Shown here one piece after another: positions 50,300 to 61,839 of a stretch of DNA of 64,000 bases. The notes under the pieces are model-generated. The model was not told the DNA's origin. It saw nothing but the letters and a program-made list of their open reading frames with translations, and did no database searches. Source of the DNA: Mangifera indica (Eukaryota; Streptophyta; Magnoliopsida; Sapindales; Anacardiaceae). Where the stretch lies: contig NC_058145.1 of the NCBI RefSeq assembly GCF_011075055.1, positions 12,645,894 through 12,709,893 of the forward strand, written 5' to 3'. The position numbers and the translations under genes were made by a program. The number at the start of each line of letters is the position of its first letter. The stretch's first letter is position 1.

Positions 50300-51983
50300 A
50301 GGCATTCTTAGAAAGGTAGGATGCCACTTATCTTCAAAGTTCCATTTACATTCTCGTTGATCATGTGCTATGTTGCAATATGTTTGTTTTTGATAATACA
50401 TACTGTTATTTAAATTATTTGGATTTACTTTTCTGGGCTTTGATTAGAGGCTTGAATGTGATGATGCTTTTTTTAACCAAAGTTATTTTGAGAATGAAAT
50501 GTGAATGTGTGCTTTATTCAAATTTGCACGTGAAACATGTATGGTTTATGGTGGTTTTGAAAATCATTTTACTTGCTAAATACTAATATTTACATCTAGG
50601 TTTTCTGTTTTCCTTTTAATTTTGGGCTATGCTCACAGTTTTTGGTTCTTGTTTTGTTTTCTATTATCTTCTGTCAAAGTTCTCACTTGGCATGACAGTA
50701 TTAAGTAAATGTATAGCTTTTGTTTTCTCCTTTCTTCTGCATTAGTATATATTGAAACTCAAATAAATTGACATTACTTTACATTGATTATCATTCATTA
50801 TGCTCCTGATATTTTTAAACGGTGATCTAGATGGTAGGCTGGTTGTTTTTGCACTAATTTCCTAGTCTTGAAAATGCCATCATATCGCTTAAAATTTGTT
50901 GGTGCTATCTAGATGACAGTAATCACACTTGTAAAACAAGATAATCATTTTTGTGCAAGTTATTCTGTAATAAAAATTTTAAATTTTATGTACCTGTAAA
51001 CAAATGCATTACACTATTTGTTTATCTCTTACCTCTTCTATCCTTGGTAAATTTGTTGTTGATTCCTGAATAATTTTTAGTTGCATCTAGGAAACTCTTG
51101 TAAATATTATCCATGATTGCATCATCTCAGCTTTGGAGAATTCTCTCAAGTCGTTTACTTGTAGTTAATTTTTGTTGGCTTTGCAGACAGGTAGAAAAGT
51201 GGATTGCAATGATTTTCCCCAAGACTCTTACATATAAGTGATGGAACTATCATATTAGGCAAACTTAAAAAAAATAAATAAATAAAGTTCCTGTGGATTT
51301 GTGTGCTTCAATTTAGGCTTTATTCCTTGAAAAGAGGAAAATATAAGTAGTACACAGAGAAATGTGGCGGTGGTGTCTTGCTTTGTGTCTTTCTTATGGG
51401 TTGATGTTCCAAGTTTAGCTCCTGTAACGTTCTTTCCTTGTCTCTTTGTATTTTCTGCTAGATCCGGCATTAGTATATATCTTGAATTCGGGTCTGATAT
51501 CCAGACATTTTGCCATACGAAACTTTGTGCTGTTCCTCTTTACTAGCAGAGCATGAATGCCCCCGTGCAACGTTTGAATTTAGGGGTCTGAACCCTGGAG
51601 GCTTCCTTTCTTGTTCCATGGTTGAAAAAGTTGCTAGTGCTGACGCTGGCGCTGGCATGTGCCACGGCATGGCATTGCACTTGTTTCAGTCCACTCATTT
51701 ATGATAAAGTGGTATTAAAATGAATCATTATAACAGTTTTCGATTTCAATGATTCTATTCCTCCGGCGGTGAGCCAGTAACCAGTAATACATGTATATCA
51801 ATTCAATTATTCATTTCTACTGAGGATAAACTAATTGCAATTCTTCTTCACAAAACAATGAAGATCATCCATCCCGCTGCAAACTTGGGGGGTGTTTTCC
51901 TTTAGAGGAAGATGCAGAAAAATAACAATACAGGAATAAACAAAATGATTTCTTGACCCCATATATGGTTTTTTCTGCGTACT
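50300..51983. other. CXIP4 3' region and spacer
   Basis: It may include a 3'UTR intron (50316-51186) and a distal 3'UTR exon. 51510-51704 is open on the plus strand without a recognised domain. No gene is called. Confidence 0.4.
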
Positions 51984-54076
51984 CTATTCTTCTGTGGGTG
52001 CTTGTGAGTTAAGCTCCGCAAACCTCATGCCAACACGCATTGAATGCTTCAAAAACTTCTCAGCACATCGCATGACGCAGGTCTCCTCTTGCTTCTGTAA
52101 ATTTTTGCGTGTGAAGTTATCCACACAGTCATTGAAGCATCTCTCCACAAGGGAATTGTACATCCTTAAACTGCAGTTCCAAATCATGGATGCAAAAAAT
52201 GAGGATACTTGACCCAAATAATTTTCAACAGGCTAGCATCAAGGAAACAAATTTAGATGCTTGTGAAATAATTCATATCACTAGAACACTTGCAGAGGGC
52301 AAAAACATGAAAGCAAGCGTGACAGAAGTAAGAAGAGAAACAAAGCAATTAAAACAGAAAATGTAGAATCCCAACAAAGTGGCCTTGCCTACAGGCGAGC
52401 AATGCATATGAAGGAGTCTCTGTAGTTTTGGTTAATAGTTTATTAAGTGATTTTAGGAAGAATAATCATCACGTGACCATCTTTTTCCTCACAGAAATTT
52501 GAATATGAAACAACCTAAAGGAGAAAAAAAAATTAAAATAATGCAAGTTTTCTTCCCAAAAGGTCCAATACCATAACAAATGCTGCGTTGGTTTTGAGGA
52601 GAGCTACTTCTTGCTTCAGTTAATAAATATCACAGATGTTAAAACCAATCATGTAACTATCATTAAGGAGTGAAGCTTTTCCTCACAGAAATGTGAAATA
52701 AGAAATCATTTGAAGGAGAAAAAAATTACAATAAAGCAAAATTTGTTCCCAAAACGTCCAGATACTGCATAACAAATGCTGCATTGGGTTTATGGAGAAC
52801 TACTCCTTGCTTCACTTATAAATGTCACAGATGTTAAAACCAATTGTGTAACTATCATTAAGGAGTGAAGCTTTCCTGCACAGAAAATTGAAATAAGAAA
52901 CCCCATATACAAGAAGAAAATTACAATAATGCAAATTTTGTTCCCAAAACGTCCAAAAACAGCATAACAAAATGCTGCATTGGTTTTATGGAGAGCTACT
53001 TCTCGCTTCACTTAACAAATGTCACAGATGTTAAAACCAATCGTGTAATCATCATTAAAGAGTGAAGCTTTTTTTCCTCACAGAAATTTGAAATAAGAAA
53101 CAACTTTTAGGAGGAAAAAAAAATTACAATAATGCAAATTTTGTTCCCAAAACGTCCAAATACCGCATAACAAATGCTGCATTGGTTTTAAGGAGAACTA
53201 CTTCTCGCTTCACTTAACAAATGTCACAGATGTTGAAATCAATCGGGTAACTATCATTAAGGAGTGAAGCTTTTCCTCACAGAAATTTGAAAAAATAAAC
53301 CACTTTAAAGGAGGAAAAATTACAATTATGCAAATTTTGTTCCCAAAACGTCCAAGTACCGCATAACAAATGCTGCATTAGTTTTAAGGAGAACTACTTC
53401 TTGCTTCACGTAATAAATATCACAGATGTTAAAACCAATCATGTAACTATCATTAAGGAGCGAAGCCATTAAAAAGGGAGGCATAATCACTTTGCATAAT
53501 AATGTCCAAATCCTCAAACAAGAAACCACAACAGATACATTGAGCTTAACAATACGCAAGCAAAGAAAACACAACATTAAATTGCTTCAACAAACCTAAA
53601 GGAAAATAGAAACAAGAAAGCAGCAAGTAAAATAAATCGTTCAGAAACAATTCAGCTCTTAAACGAACAAAAAATTACAACATGACATTATCTTAAGCTA
53701 AGCTCATGGGCACCTCAGCTTGAAATAAAACTTAACAGAAATCAACTTAGTATCTGCATTCATAACGTTAATATTTTTACTTCAATTAAACATCCTAAAG
53801 ATCTACCATCTATGCAAATGAAAATCAATATAAACTTATTAAAAAAAAAAGCATAATTAAGAAGACGTTAAATAAAGGGAAGCATCCTAATTGAAAGTTA
53901 ATAGAAGTTGGATCTGAAATTGATGATCAAAAAGCAGGAAATTCGAAATAACTGAATCTACGAGGACAAAGATGTAAAAACCTGTCACGTAATTGAAGGT
54001 GATCAATCATGGCAGTCATTCGGGCCTTGTCCTGCTCAGGAAGACCTTCAAGTCCTGCTAACATGTTCCTGTCCAT
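51984..54076 (-). CDS. TIM9: Mitochondrial import inner membrane translocase subunit TIM9, 2 exons
   Basis: A 93-residue small TIM chaperone of the intermembrane space, which pairs with TIM10 to guide carrier proteins to the inner membrane. Minus-strand exons are 53982-54076 ([20 protein letters not shown], then MIDHLQLRD) and 51984-52170 ([19 protein letters not shown], then [18 protein letters not shown]). The codon AG/T for Ser is split by the intron (phase 2). The twin CX3C motifs CFNDC and CVMRC are intact. The length equals that of Arabidopsis TIM9. An in-frame extension upstream of 54076 starts with GTG and is not used. The intron is about 1.8 kb, large for so small a gene, and holds a tandem array (52480-53475). 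Confidence 0.95.
52480..53475. repeat. Tandem array, about 5 copies of a 195-bp unit, in the TIM9 intron
   Basis: The GTGAAGCTTTTCCTCACAG-type block recurs near 52671, 52866, 53062 and 53263, with a first copy from about 52484 and a final boundary near 53460. Each unit carries AAATTTTGTTCCCAAAACGTCC, ACAAATGCTGCATTGGTTTT and ATGTCACAGATGTTAAAACC blocks. Repeat-derived ORFs in this span are not genes. Confidence 0.93.
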
Positions 54077-54079
54077 ACT

Positions 54080-55190
54080 GGATCCTGTGTCCTCTGCTCT
54101 GCTAATCACCTCTGACCTCTCTTCTTGTAGCTCTTGTTTACTAGAAGTAGGGTTTACTGAAAGTGTAGTTCTTAATACTTAACTCATGAAAACGTCGTCG
54201 TATATTCTTCTTCCATTAAAAGGCCAAGCCTGTTGGCCATAATACAGGCCCATGAACTTGGGCCTAATCACGGAATTTGAAATTTTAGCATTTCATCTAA
54301 ATCAATTATGGGCCTTGTTTTATTTTATTTTTAGTCATGATATTTTTAACCAATCTTAAAAAATATATATATATTATAAAACCAGAATTGCATGTATGAA
54401 TATGATCAAGAGTACGAAGCAAAATCAATGCTCAAAATAAAGAAGAAAATGTGAAAAATGCAAACAACTATCCCTAAAATCTCTCCTAGATCCATCCACA
54501 GTCATATACCGAAAACCCTAATTCATGTCTCTTCCAATGCCAAGTTCACTTTATATAACAAGTCCATTGTTGATTAAGACCTCTTAATTCAAATCAGTTT
54601 TCAAAAGGGGTAGCCTGCCAAGAACATTCTCTTCCAACGGCTCCTTCGATGGTTTCTTGAAGACTGGAAGTATAATCCGTTAGTTGCTTTCTACCATTTC
54701 TTGTCATTTTCTTTTCATCTTCATTGTAGCTTTTAAATCAATTTTTGTTTAAAATTTTCCGGTCGAAGAGGATGCATTTCACATTGTCAAAGGCGGTAAT
54801 TTTTTTTTTCAAAAAGTTTTAACACTTCTTTATAATAAGGAATATCTCGAGTCTAAACTGATTACACTAAACTTCTTTACCTTTATCTATACCAACTTTT
54901 GTTAGTTTATTTTATGAAACACAATTTTTAATTTTTGAACTATTTTTAAATCTATTTTCCTCAAAGATAACATTTATAGATTTAATCGTAGTGTTAACAG
55001 AATTTAAAGAAACAATGACTGATTTATTCATATGCATGTTGTGTATCTTTAAATGATTCAATTTTATTTAGTTGTCCTGTATATATAATAAGTCTATCAA
55101 CAACCATTTTATAAGAATTAAGACAAAGATATAAAAAATTTCTTAAAAGAAAATTATGATTTGATTGAAATAATGAATGATTTTAACGTA
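54080..55190. other. TIM9 promoter side and spacer; no gene seen
   Basis: 54080-54250 is the likely leader and promoter of TIM9. It holds a GGGCC-rich segment (about 54220-54310, AAGCCTGTTGGCCATAATAC, GGCCCATGAACTTGGGCC). GGCCCA is the site II-like word common in promoters of plant mitochondrial and ribosomal genes. Confidence 0.45.
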
Positions 55191-55196
55191 TTACAA

Positions 55197-55400
55197 GAAT
55201 TAAAATGAAATCTTTGACTTGATCGATGGAGTAATTGATTGTGTTGATTTGTCACAAGGATCAAAGAGAAATTTTTGACTTAATTGATAAAATGATTGAT
55301 ATTGTTAACTTATAACAAGAATCAAAGAGAAGTCTTTGACTTAATTGATGAAGTAATTGATAATACTGACTTGTCACAATAATCAAAGAGAAATCTTTGG
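55197..55400. repeat. 62-bp tandem repeat, about 3.3 copies
   Basis: The TTTGACTTRATYGATRRA block recurs near 55213, 55275 and 55337, with ATCAAAGAGAAATCTTTGG starting a last partial copy near 55382. Confidence 0.85.
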
Positions 55401-56929
55401 CAAAAATTAATCCTCCAATATACTTTAAGAGTTGATTAGACAACAAATCTTTAGTAGTATGCAGTAATTTCTTCTTGTACCCATTTTAAGTTAGTGGTAA
55501 TTTTACAATTACAACAACAGCTTGTAATGCTTCAAATACTTCCACTTTCATATCCTTGAGCTTTGAAACCAGAACCTGCAATTCATCAATTTGATTCATC
55601 TGCAGACTTATTATCAACCATTTGGAATGCCAAATATTTCATGCATATAAATCTATTAATACCTTCTTTCTTTGAAGCACATTTTAGCTTCAAGTGCATT
55701 TCAAATTTCTTCTCTTTCTTTGTGAGCAACCCTTACTTCATTAGTATCATTATCATTTGGTGCAGGCAGATCCGTGACCTTTGAATCCGACGCATAAAAC
55801 ATGCTTAACTAGTGAGGATACAAGTAATCTTATCTTTCCAGTGAATGAAATTTGTTCCATCAAAACCCTCCAGTTTATAGACTTTTGGGTTGATAATTTG
55901 AATGTAAGTGAAGTCTAATTTGGTAGATGCCATTGTAAATATTACCTTAAAACTGTTTGAAAAATAATTATAAGACAAAGAACAAATTAGAAAACTTTGA
56001 GGTGTGATTGATCCCTTTGTTTAAGGTAATATTTCCCCCCACTTAATTTGTTTTTACATAATCATGACAGATCACCGAAGATGCAACAAAACCATAAAGA
56101 TACAGACAGCACACCTTAAGCCTTTCTCAAATTTAACACAATTTAGAATACTTGTTGATGTTGTAGTAATAGAAAATAACTATAAAAGGAAAAAAAAAGG
56201 GAGTAGAAGGATTATTTTAAATCAAATTAGAGCTCATACTTATAAACTTGAAACAGCACAACAATTGGTGATACTAAAGTTGTGAATACAATGGAAATAT
56301 TGTCCATTTCAATAGCTGGGTTTTGTCGTGAAGGGGAGCCATTGCCATCAACGAGCAACAGCAGAGGCTGTGATACATGCCATGACAGAAGGAGCCATTG
56401 CAAAGGCTGCACAGTTCCTCACCTAAACAAGGGAACTGAAATTTTTCGTACCTCTGCATATCTTAAGCAGTGATTTTATGCAATGCTTCTCTCATCTCTT
56501 TGTAAGAGACATAACAATCAAAAAGTGAGAAGGCCTATATACCCTCCTCAAAACAAGTTTTCCAATTGAAGTGTTTTAAAGCTCGTGTTCTTCACTATCC
56601 CTCTGCCTGGCTGACTTCTTAGAAAATCCAAAAGTTTAATTGATTGTCATATACTCAAAACTATCTGGCAACGAATTTTAACCTGATTTACTCTCACAAG
56701 TCTGCTCTGATGGGCGGCAATGCATCTTACTAAGAAGCAGATATACATTCAAAAAAAAATTAAAGACTTTCTTTCCCAATATTTAACCGGGTAATGCTAC
56801 CAAAACTTCGGCCATCTTGTTTATCACGTTTTCTTCAATTACAACAACATAATATATCACGAAATTTTTGATAATTCTACAAGAAGAATCAGTTAAAAAG
56901 AATAAATAAAGTTCATCGATCATATAAGT
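55400..56929. other. Spacer with a possible gene fragment at 56300-56420
   Basis: At about 56315-56420 the plus strand can be read GFVVKGSHCHQRATAEAVIH then AMTEGAIAKAAQFL. It looks coding-like but has no ATG context and no family I can name. The rest is AT-rich with nothing seen. Confidence 0.3.
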
Positions 56930-58699
56930 TTATCCTCTGCTTTGAAATTGTTCAGCAAGTTTCAATAAGCTGTAGGTTTCAGCATCAGGCATCGCCCCTC
57001 CTAGAATCATCCTTCTCAAAATATTCGGGTCATAAATTTTGGCCTTCACATAGGCCTTGATCAAAGTATTGTACACAAAAGTATACCTCGTATAATTAGC
57101 TTTCTTAAGTTCATCAAATAACTTCTCAGCATTCCCTAAGTCACCTCTCTCTGCAAAAATCTCAATTATTGAAAGAGTAGTCTCCAACCATGGAGTTGAG
57201 TTTCTGACCTTTTTGCTTGTTGTCAATTCCATTCCCAATCCTAGAGCATTCATCCCTTTGTTAAATTCATCAGCTTTGAAGCAACCCAAAGCAAGATGTC
57301 GATAAGTTATGGAATTTGGCTTGCAACCAGTCAACTCCATTTCCTTGAGAAGCCCATAGGCTTTATCAATTAACCCATGTTTGCAATATACAGATATCAT
57401 TGAATTGAACTGCTCAGTCGCTTTCAACTTCTTCACTGTCTTCATTTCTAACCAAAGCTCTTCAGCCCGATCTAGTTGTGCCATTCTACCAAATGATTCA
57501 ATCGCCAATATGTAACTTTTAGTCCAAACATTAGGGAGTTCTCCCACGATGCCCCAAATTCTTTCTAGATCCTCTCTTTTCCCCAAATATCCATACAATA
57601 TGATTAGAACATCTAGAGTTGACCAATTATTTCCTGTCATAGACTTCTCCACTGCTTCAATATAGGCTTCAGCCACAGTGTACAACCTTGCTACTGCATG
57701 TGCAGTAGCCAATATGCAATAAGATATTTCGCTTGGTTCAACCTTTTGCCGCTTCATATCACCAAAGGCCTTCATCAACCCTTCAATATTATGGTCATTA
57801 GCTTCAATTTTCATTAGAATGTTGTAGGTGGACACATGAGGTGACACCTTATCAGCCTTCATTTGCGTGAGAATTTTTGGGATGGTTTTCCTCCGGCCTG
57901 GAGATGAATGGAGGATTATAAGACGGTTGAAGACTAAATATGATATGGAATGACCCAATTCTCTCATTTTCTTCATGTATGCAAGGGACAGCTTTATCAC
58001 GCCTTTGTCCAAGCACGAAATAACCAGATTGTTATAAAGTAACTCATTCTGAAAATCCGACGGGACACAACAAAAGAGCTTCTCACCCTGTGATATCCCA
58101 TGAAGTTTAATTGTGAATTCCAACAGATAAGAGTAATCTAATTCTTTGGGCCTATAGGGTCTCTCTCTGATCACCCATTCCATCACCTGTCCAAGTAATA
58201 AAACACTTTACATACAGTTTTGCAACAGATTTTGAAAATAAATAATCCACGTAACTTGTCTATGCACTTAAAAGAATTCAATGAAACATTAAAACAAACA
58301 TGTTCATTGCATCATAAGTTTCCACACAAACATTTACATAAGCAGGCAAAGCTGAATCAAACAGATTACCTCAAGAGCCCGTTTGTTCAATTTAAGCTTT
58401 CTGAGACGATTAATAGCGTGAAAAATATCCCCTCTGTGTATGGGAAAACCCTCACCCATCCAGCTTTGAAATGCGGAGCCAACTGGTTCGCCTCTTGGTA
58501 GCCTCTCAATTCTTAAAGACAAGCACTTGGGTTGTTCTTGCTTTTCCGGATAACTTTCCTCCGGGACGTCATTGGCTGGTTGGGTGCAATAAAAATTGAA
58601 ACTTGTTGTGGGTTGGTTGTAAAACGAAGATGTGATCGAAACTGTTCGATGTATTGCCTGAATGAATCTTCGTTGGCCCAAAAGGGCAAGGGTTCGCAT
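56930..58699 (-). CDS. Pentatricopeptide repeat protein, mitochondrial (At1g07590-like), 2 exons
   Basis: A 528-residue P-class PPR protein, presumed to bind organelle RNA. Minus-strand exons are 58370-58699 and 56930-58186; the junction is GAG/GTAATC ... ACAG/GTGATG in phase 0. The N-terminus (MRTLALLGQRRFIQAIHRTV) is Arg-rich without acids for 40 residues, as in mitochondrial presequences. The conserved block GSAFQSWMGEGFPIHRGDIF follows, then about nine 35-residue PPR units; clear ones include ELLYNNLVISCLDKGVIKLS, HVSTYNILMKIEANDHNIEG and FVYNTLIKAYVKAKIYD. There is no E, DYW or SMR domain, so editing is not expected. The At1g07590 assignment is from memory of its N-terminal block. Confidence 0.92.
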
Positions 58700-60503
58700 G
58701 CTTTCTCTATTTTTGTCAGTTAAAAAATGAACTTTATTTCAATTAGTCAAATTAGCTGGACACAGGAAAAGAAGGTAAGTAAAACAAATAATTTTTCTAA
58801 GTTTAAAAACTTGTAATATCAGAAAGAATAAATACATTTTTTTATGTAATTTAAATATATAAATAATACATAATTATATAATTAAATAATTTAAAATTTA
58901 AAATAAAATAATATTAAAATATTCAAGATAATAATGAAACACAATCAACTGGATTGGTGGATGGAAAGCTCAGTGTCAGTCGCTGGAGCCCGGAGGCTAA
59001 AATGAAACGACACCTAATTACTGCCCACCAGGGCTCCTAGAAGAACTCACACCCATAGAATTATTAACCATGGAAACTTATTTTGTCAACATTCTTCTAC
59101 ACAATTCCATAAAAAAAATCTAATACCAAAAGACACCAGCCTTAAATTAGTCAAATCTGTAATTTTTTTTTTTTCCAAAGGAGTTATGCCCCTCCAAAGA
59201 TGACTGTTTTCTCATATTTTCATATTTTAATTTTGTAACTTTTTTATTTATTTTTAAAATTTTATCATATTTTTCTTAAATCTTAAAAAGTAACAATATT
59301 TCTCTTTTCTAAGTTAAATTTTCAATCTTTAACATCTTTGTTTTAATTTTTTTTTCCTTTGATAATCTCTCTTCCCTGACATCGTTTCAAACTAATAAAC
59401 AAAACTCTTTGTCTTAACCTTTTATGAAAAGACAATTATCTTTCTAAATCAAAAATAAAATTATTTTTACCGTTTCAATTTGGATCAAAAGTCAAAAGAA
59501 GAAATAAGAGAATAGAGACTATTAAAGAGAAAAAAAATGTTAGGAGAGAAAAGCTGTCTACTGATGACGTTTAAGATTAAATAATAACCTTTAAAATATT
59601 AATTTTTGAAATTTGACATAATAAAAACTTATTATCTTTTAAAATCTAAGTAAAAATAATAATTTTTAATTTATTTTAATATTATAAATAAAATAAATCT
59701 TAACTAATTTATATATGAATAAAAAAAAAATTTTAAAAAAACTTGAGAATACAACCATCTTCGATGAGAATAAGTCGTCTCACTTTTTTCTTTTTTTCCT
59801 TTTAAACAAAGAATCTCATTTACACTGATACTCTCTATAACATAAAACCCCTTCGTTGTGACTTCCATCCTTCACTGTGTGTAAACTGTAGGCCTGTGAT
59901 TCAGGGCCTTCACTCTATTCGATGTCGTGTGTGATTCTGTTCCTGGTATTATCATCTAGGGACTTGTGCCTGCAGATAAATCAGAGCCCATTTATTTGCT
60001 GAGAAGGACAGTTCTGCAGTAATATACTGAAAGTAATCTGTGTAAATACGTTATGAGAAAATAGAGAATATATATATATAATATTTTATTGATATTTATT
60101 TACTTTGAAAACAAAAATTGCACATTTCCGAATAAGATAAGATTAGGTAAGCAAGGGTTTTCAGACCCACCAAGCTTCAATTATCAGAACAGCACAACTC
60201 AAACAAAATTACAGCAGTAGTACAAATACAACCATAATTGAAAGGAGATCGTACTCTTGATTTCATTTCACAGATTTTAGCCAATCATTTCAGAAACACA
60301 AACACATTACAGTCCCATAAGAAAGCAGCGGTAACTCAAACCTTACAAAGACACTGACTAGCCAAGGAGTTTCAACAAAATCCAAGAGAGGCTTTGTTGA
60401 ATTAGCCTTGACTTTCTTATTTACAGAAAAGATACCTAAGTGTTCTTCTTATTTAAGATAAGATAACATAGTTATAGCTGCTTTATCTGGGTAGGTCCAA
60501 ATT
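58700..60503. other. Spacer between the PPR gene and metallothionein; repeats
   Basis: 58850-58930 matches the AT-rich MITE-like family. 59150-59790 looks like another long, AT-rich non-autonomous element (TTTT-rich ends, GC-richer centre), but its ends were not resolved. 59870-60503 should contain the metallothionein 3'UTR. No gene is seen. Confidence 0.4.
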
Positions 60504-60928
60504 TCACTTCCCGCATTTGCAGGGATTGCAGTTGCAGTTAGCACCGCAGCCGCAGTTCTCTGCTCCATAGTTCACCTCAGATCCTTCAGAGTACCTAAAC
60601 ATCAGTCGAATTCCAGATCATTATCATCGAAAGAACTGAAGTTTGAAACTTGTTAAATGAATTTACTTTGTATGATTTTTTACATACGTCTTCACCGGAG
60701 CAACCCCGACGATGAGGGTCTCGGTGGTTGTCCTCTCCGAGAAAGACAAGTCAGGATACATGCCACATCTGCATGCAGGTGAAAGACAAAGATCAGAAAG
60801 TGAAATTAAACTAAATTCGCAACAAGAGAAAGTGAAACTGGCAATATATTGGATATTATATACCCGGTGCAGCCGCTGCCGCAACTGCAGCCGGAGCCAC
60901 AGCCACAATTTCCACCACAGCAAGACAT
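60504..60928 (-). CDS. MT2: Type 2 metallothionein, 3 exons
   Basis: A 78-residue cytosolic, cysteine-rich protein that binds Cu and Zn and buffers metals and oxidants. Minus-strand exons are 60864-60928, 60688-60768 and 60504-60594, with GT-AG introns and continuous phase. The N-terminal domain ([20 protein letters not shown], then TGCGMYPD) has eight Cys, including the Cys-Cys pair at residues 3-4 that marks type 2. The spacer [18 protein letters not shown] is typical. The C-terminal domain [18 protein letters not shown] has six Cys. Length and Cys count fit the family. A decayed tandem copy lies about 0.65 kb upstream. Confidence 0.96.
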
Positions 60929-61560
60929 TTTCTTTGTGAAAAAGAGAAGATCTGCAAAGACTAAACTGGAAATTTGAGCCCACTCTAAGACTCGGTGTAT
61001 GGGATGAGTTGCAAAGCAGGGACCTTGACTAGCATTTATAATGCAGGAGATAAGAAAAGGGATTGATCTTGACCGTCCACTTGGCACAATCTTATATCTC
61101 TTGCGTCTTGATGGGCACGTTACTAGTCATAAGACTCCCCACACGCCGTCCCAAATAAAAATAATAAAATTATAAGTATTTATTTTTAGTGTATTAATGA
61201 TTATATATTATATATATTATTATATAATTAAATAATTTTAAATAAAAATAAAATAATATTTATTATATGAATATATTGAAAGTGATATATATAATATTAT
61301 TTAAAAAATAATATGTATTTATAATAAAATATTATTATTTATATACAGAATTATATATATTATTTTATCATAAAACAGTAACCTTAATAAAAATTTCAAC
61401 TCATCTCTCACCGTCAACAAGAACTAAGCAGAGCGCCACAAAAATTTCTGCTTTAAAATAAAAATTTCAACTAACGTATCACTGTCAGCAAGAAGTAAGC
61501 AGAGCGCAACAAAAATTTCTGCTTTATCTGGGCATGTTCATGTTTCTCTTCCACGATCAG
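60929..61560. other. MT2 leader/promoter and spacer
   Basis: 60929-61120 is leader and promoter; GAAAAAGAGAAGATYTGCAA also precedes the pseudogene ATG. 61170-61375 is an AT-rich MITE-like block. 61389-61455 and 61458-61526 are a direct repeat of about 70 bases (GCAGAGCG(C/A)AACAAAAATTTCTG-type). Confidence 0.6.
61389..61526. repeat. Direct repeat, 2 x about 70 bp
   Basis: AAAAATTTCAACT begins both copies, and CAAAAATTTCTGCTTTA ends both; there are about ten differences between them. Confidence 0.9.
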
Positions 61561-61561
61561 A

Positions 61562-61831
61562 TCAGATCATTTTCAGGATCACATCAGTCAATCTCACGAT
61601 CAGGTCATTTTCATGAAAATTAATCAAAGCTTTCAACTTTTCCAGCGAATCGTTTACCATTGGGATAATTTTTTCATACATAATCACAGGAGCAACCCCA
61701 ACGATGAAGTTATCGGTGGCTGTCAAGTTAAATTGAATTATACTCACAAAAATTTTACTGAAGAAAGTTAACTCAAAATATGTGTACATTCCACAGGAGC
61801 AGTTAGAGCCACAATTCCAGCCTGAAGACAT
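61562..61831 (-). pseudogene. Type 2 metallothionein pseudogene (tandem copy)
   Basis: The minus strand starts MSSGWNCGSNCSCGMY, so the Cys3-Cys4 pair and several other cysteines are lost. The remnant of exon 2 reads NFIVGVAPV, matching TLIVGVAPV of the intact gene. Intron-like sequence is read through between them. The C-terminal Cys domain is not present. Upstream sequence (61832-61930) is similar to the MT2 promoter, showing a duplication that included it. Confidence 0.85.
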
Positions 61832-61839
61832 TTTCTCAG

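Noticed and set aside
49663..50360. Long ORFs overlapping CXIP4 in other frames and on the other strand
   Set aside because: They are shadows caused by the low-complexity Glu/Arg/Ser-rich coding sequence.
52790..53577. Minus-strand ORFs in the TIM9 intron
   Set aside because: They repeat with the 195-bp tandem unit and encode no domain; they are by-products of the array.
54077..54109. N-terminal extension of TIM9
   Set aside because: It begins with GTG and is not found in TIM9 proteins; the ATG at 54076 gives the usual 93 residues.
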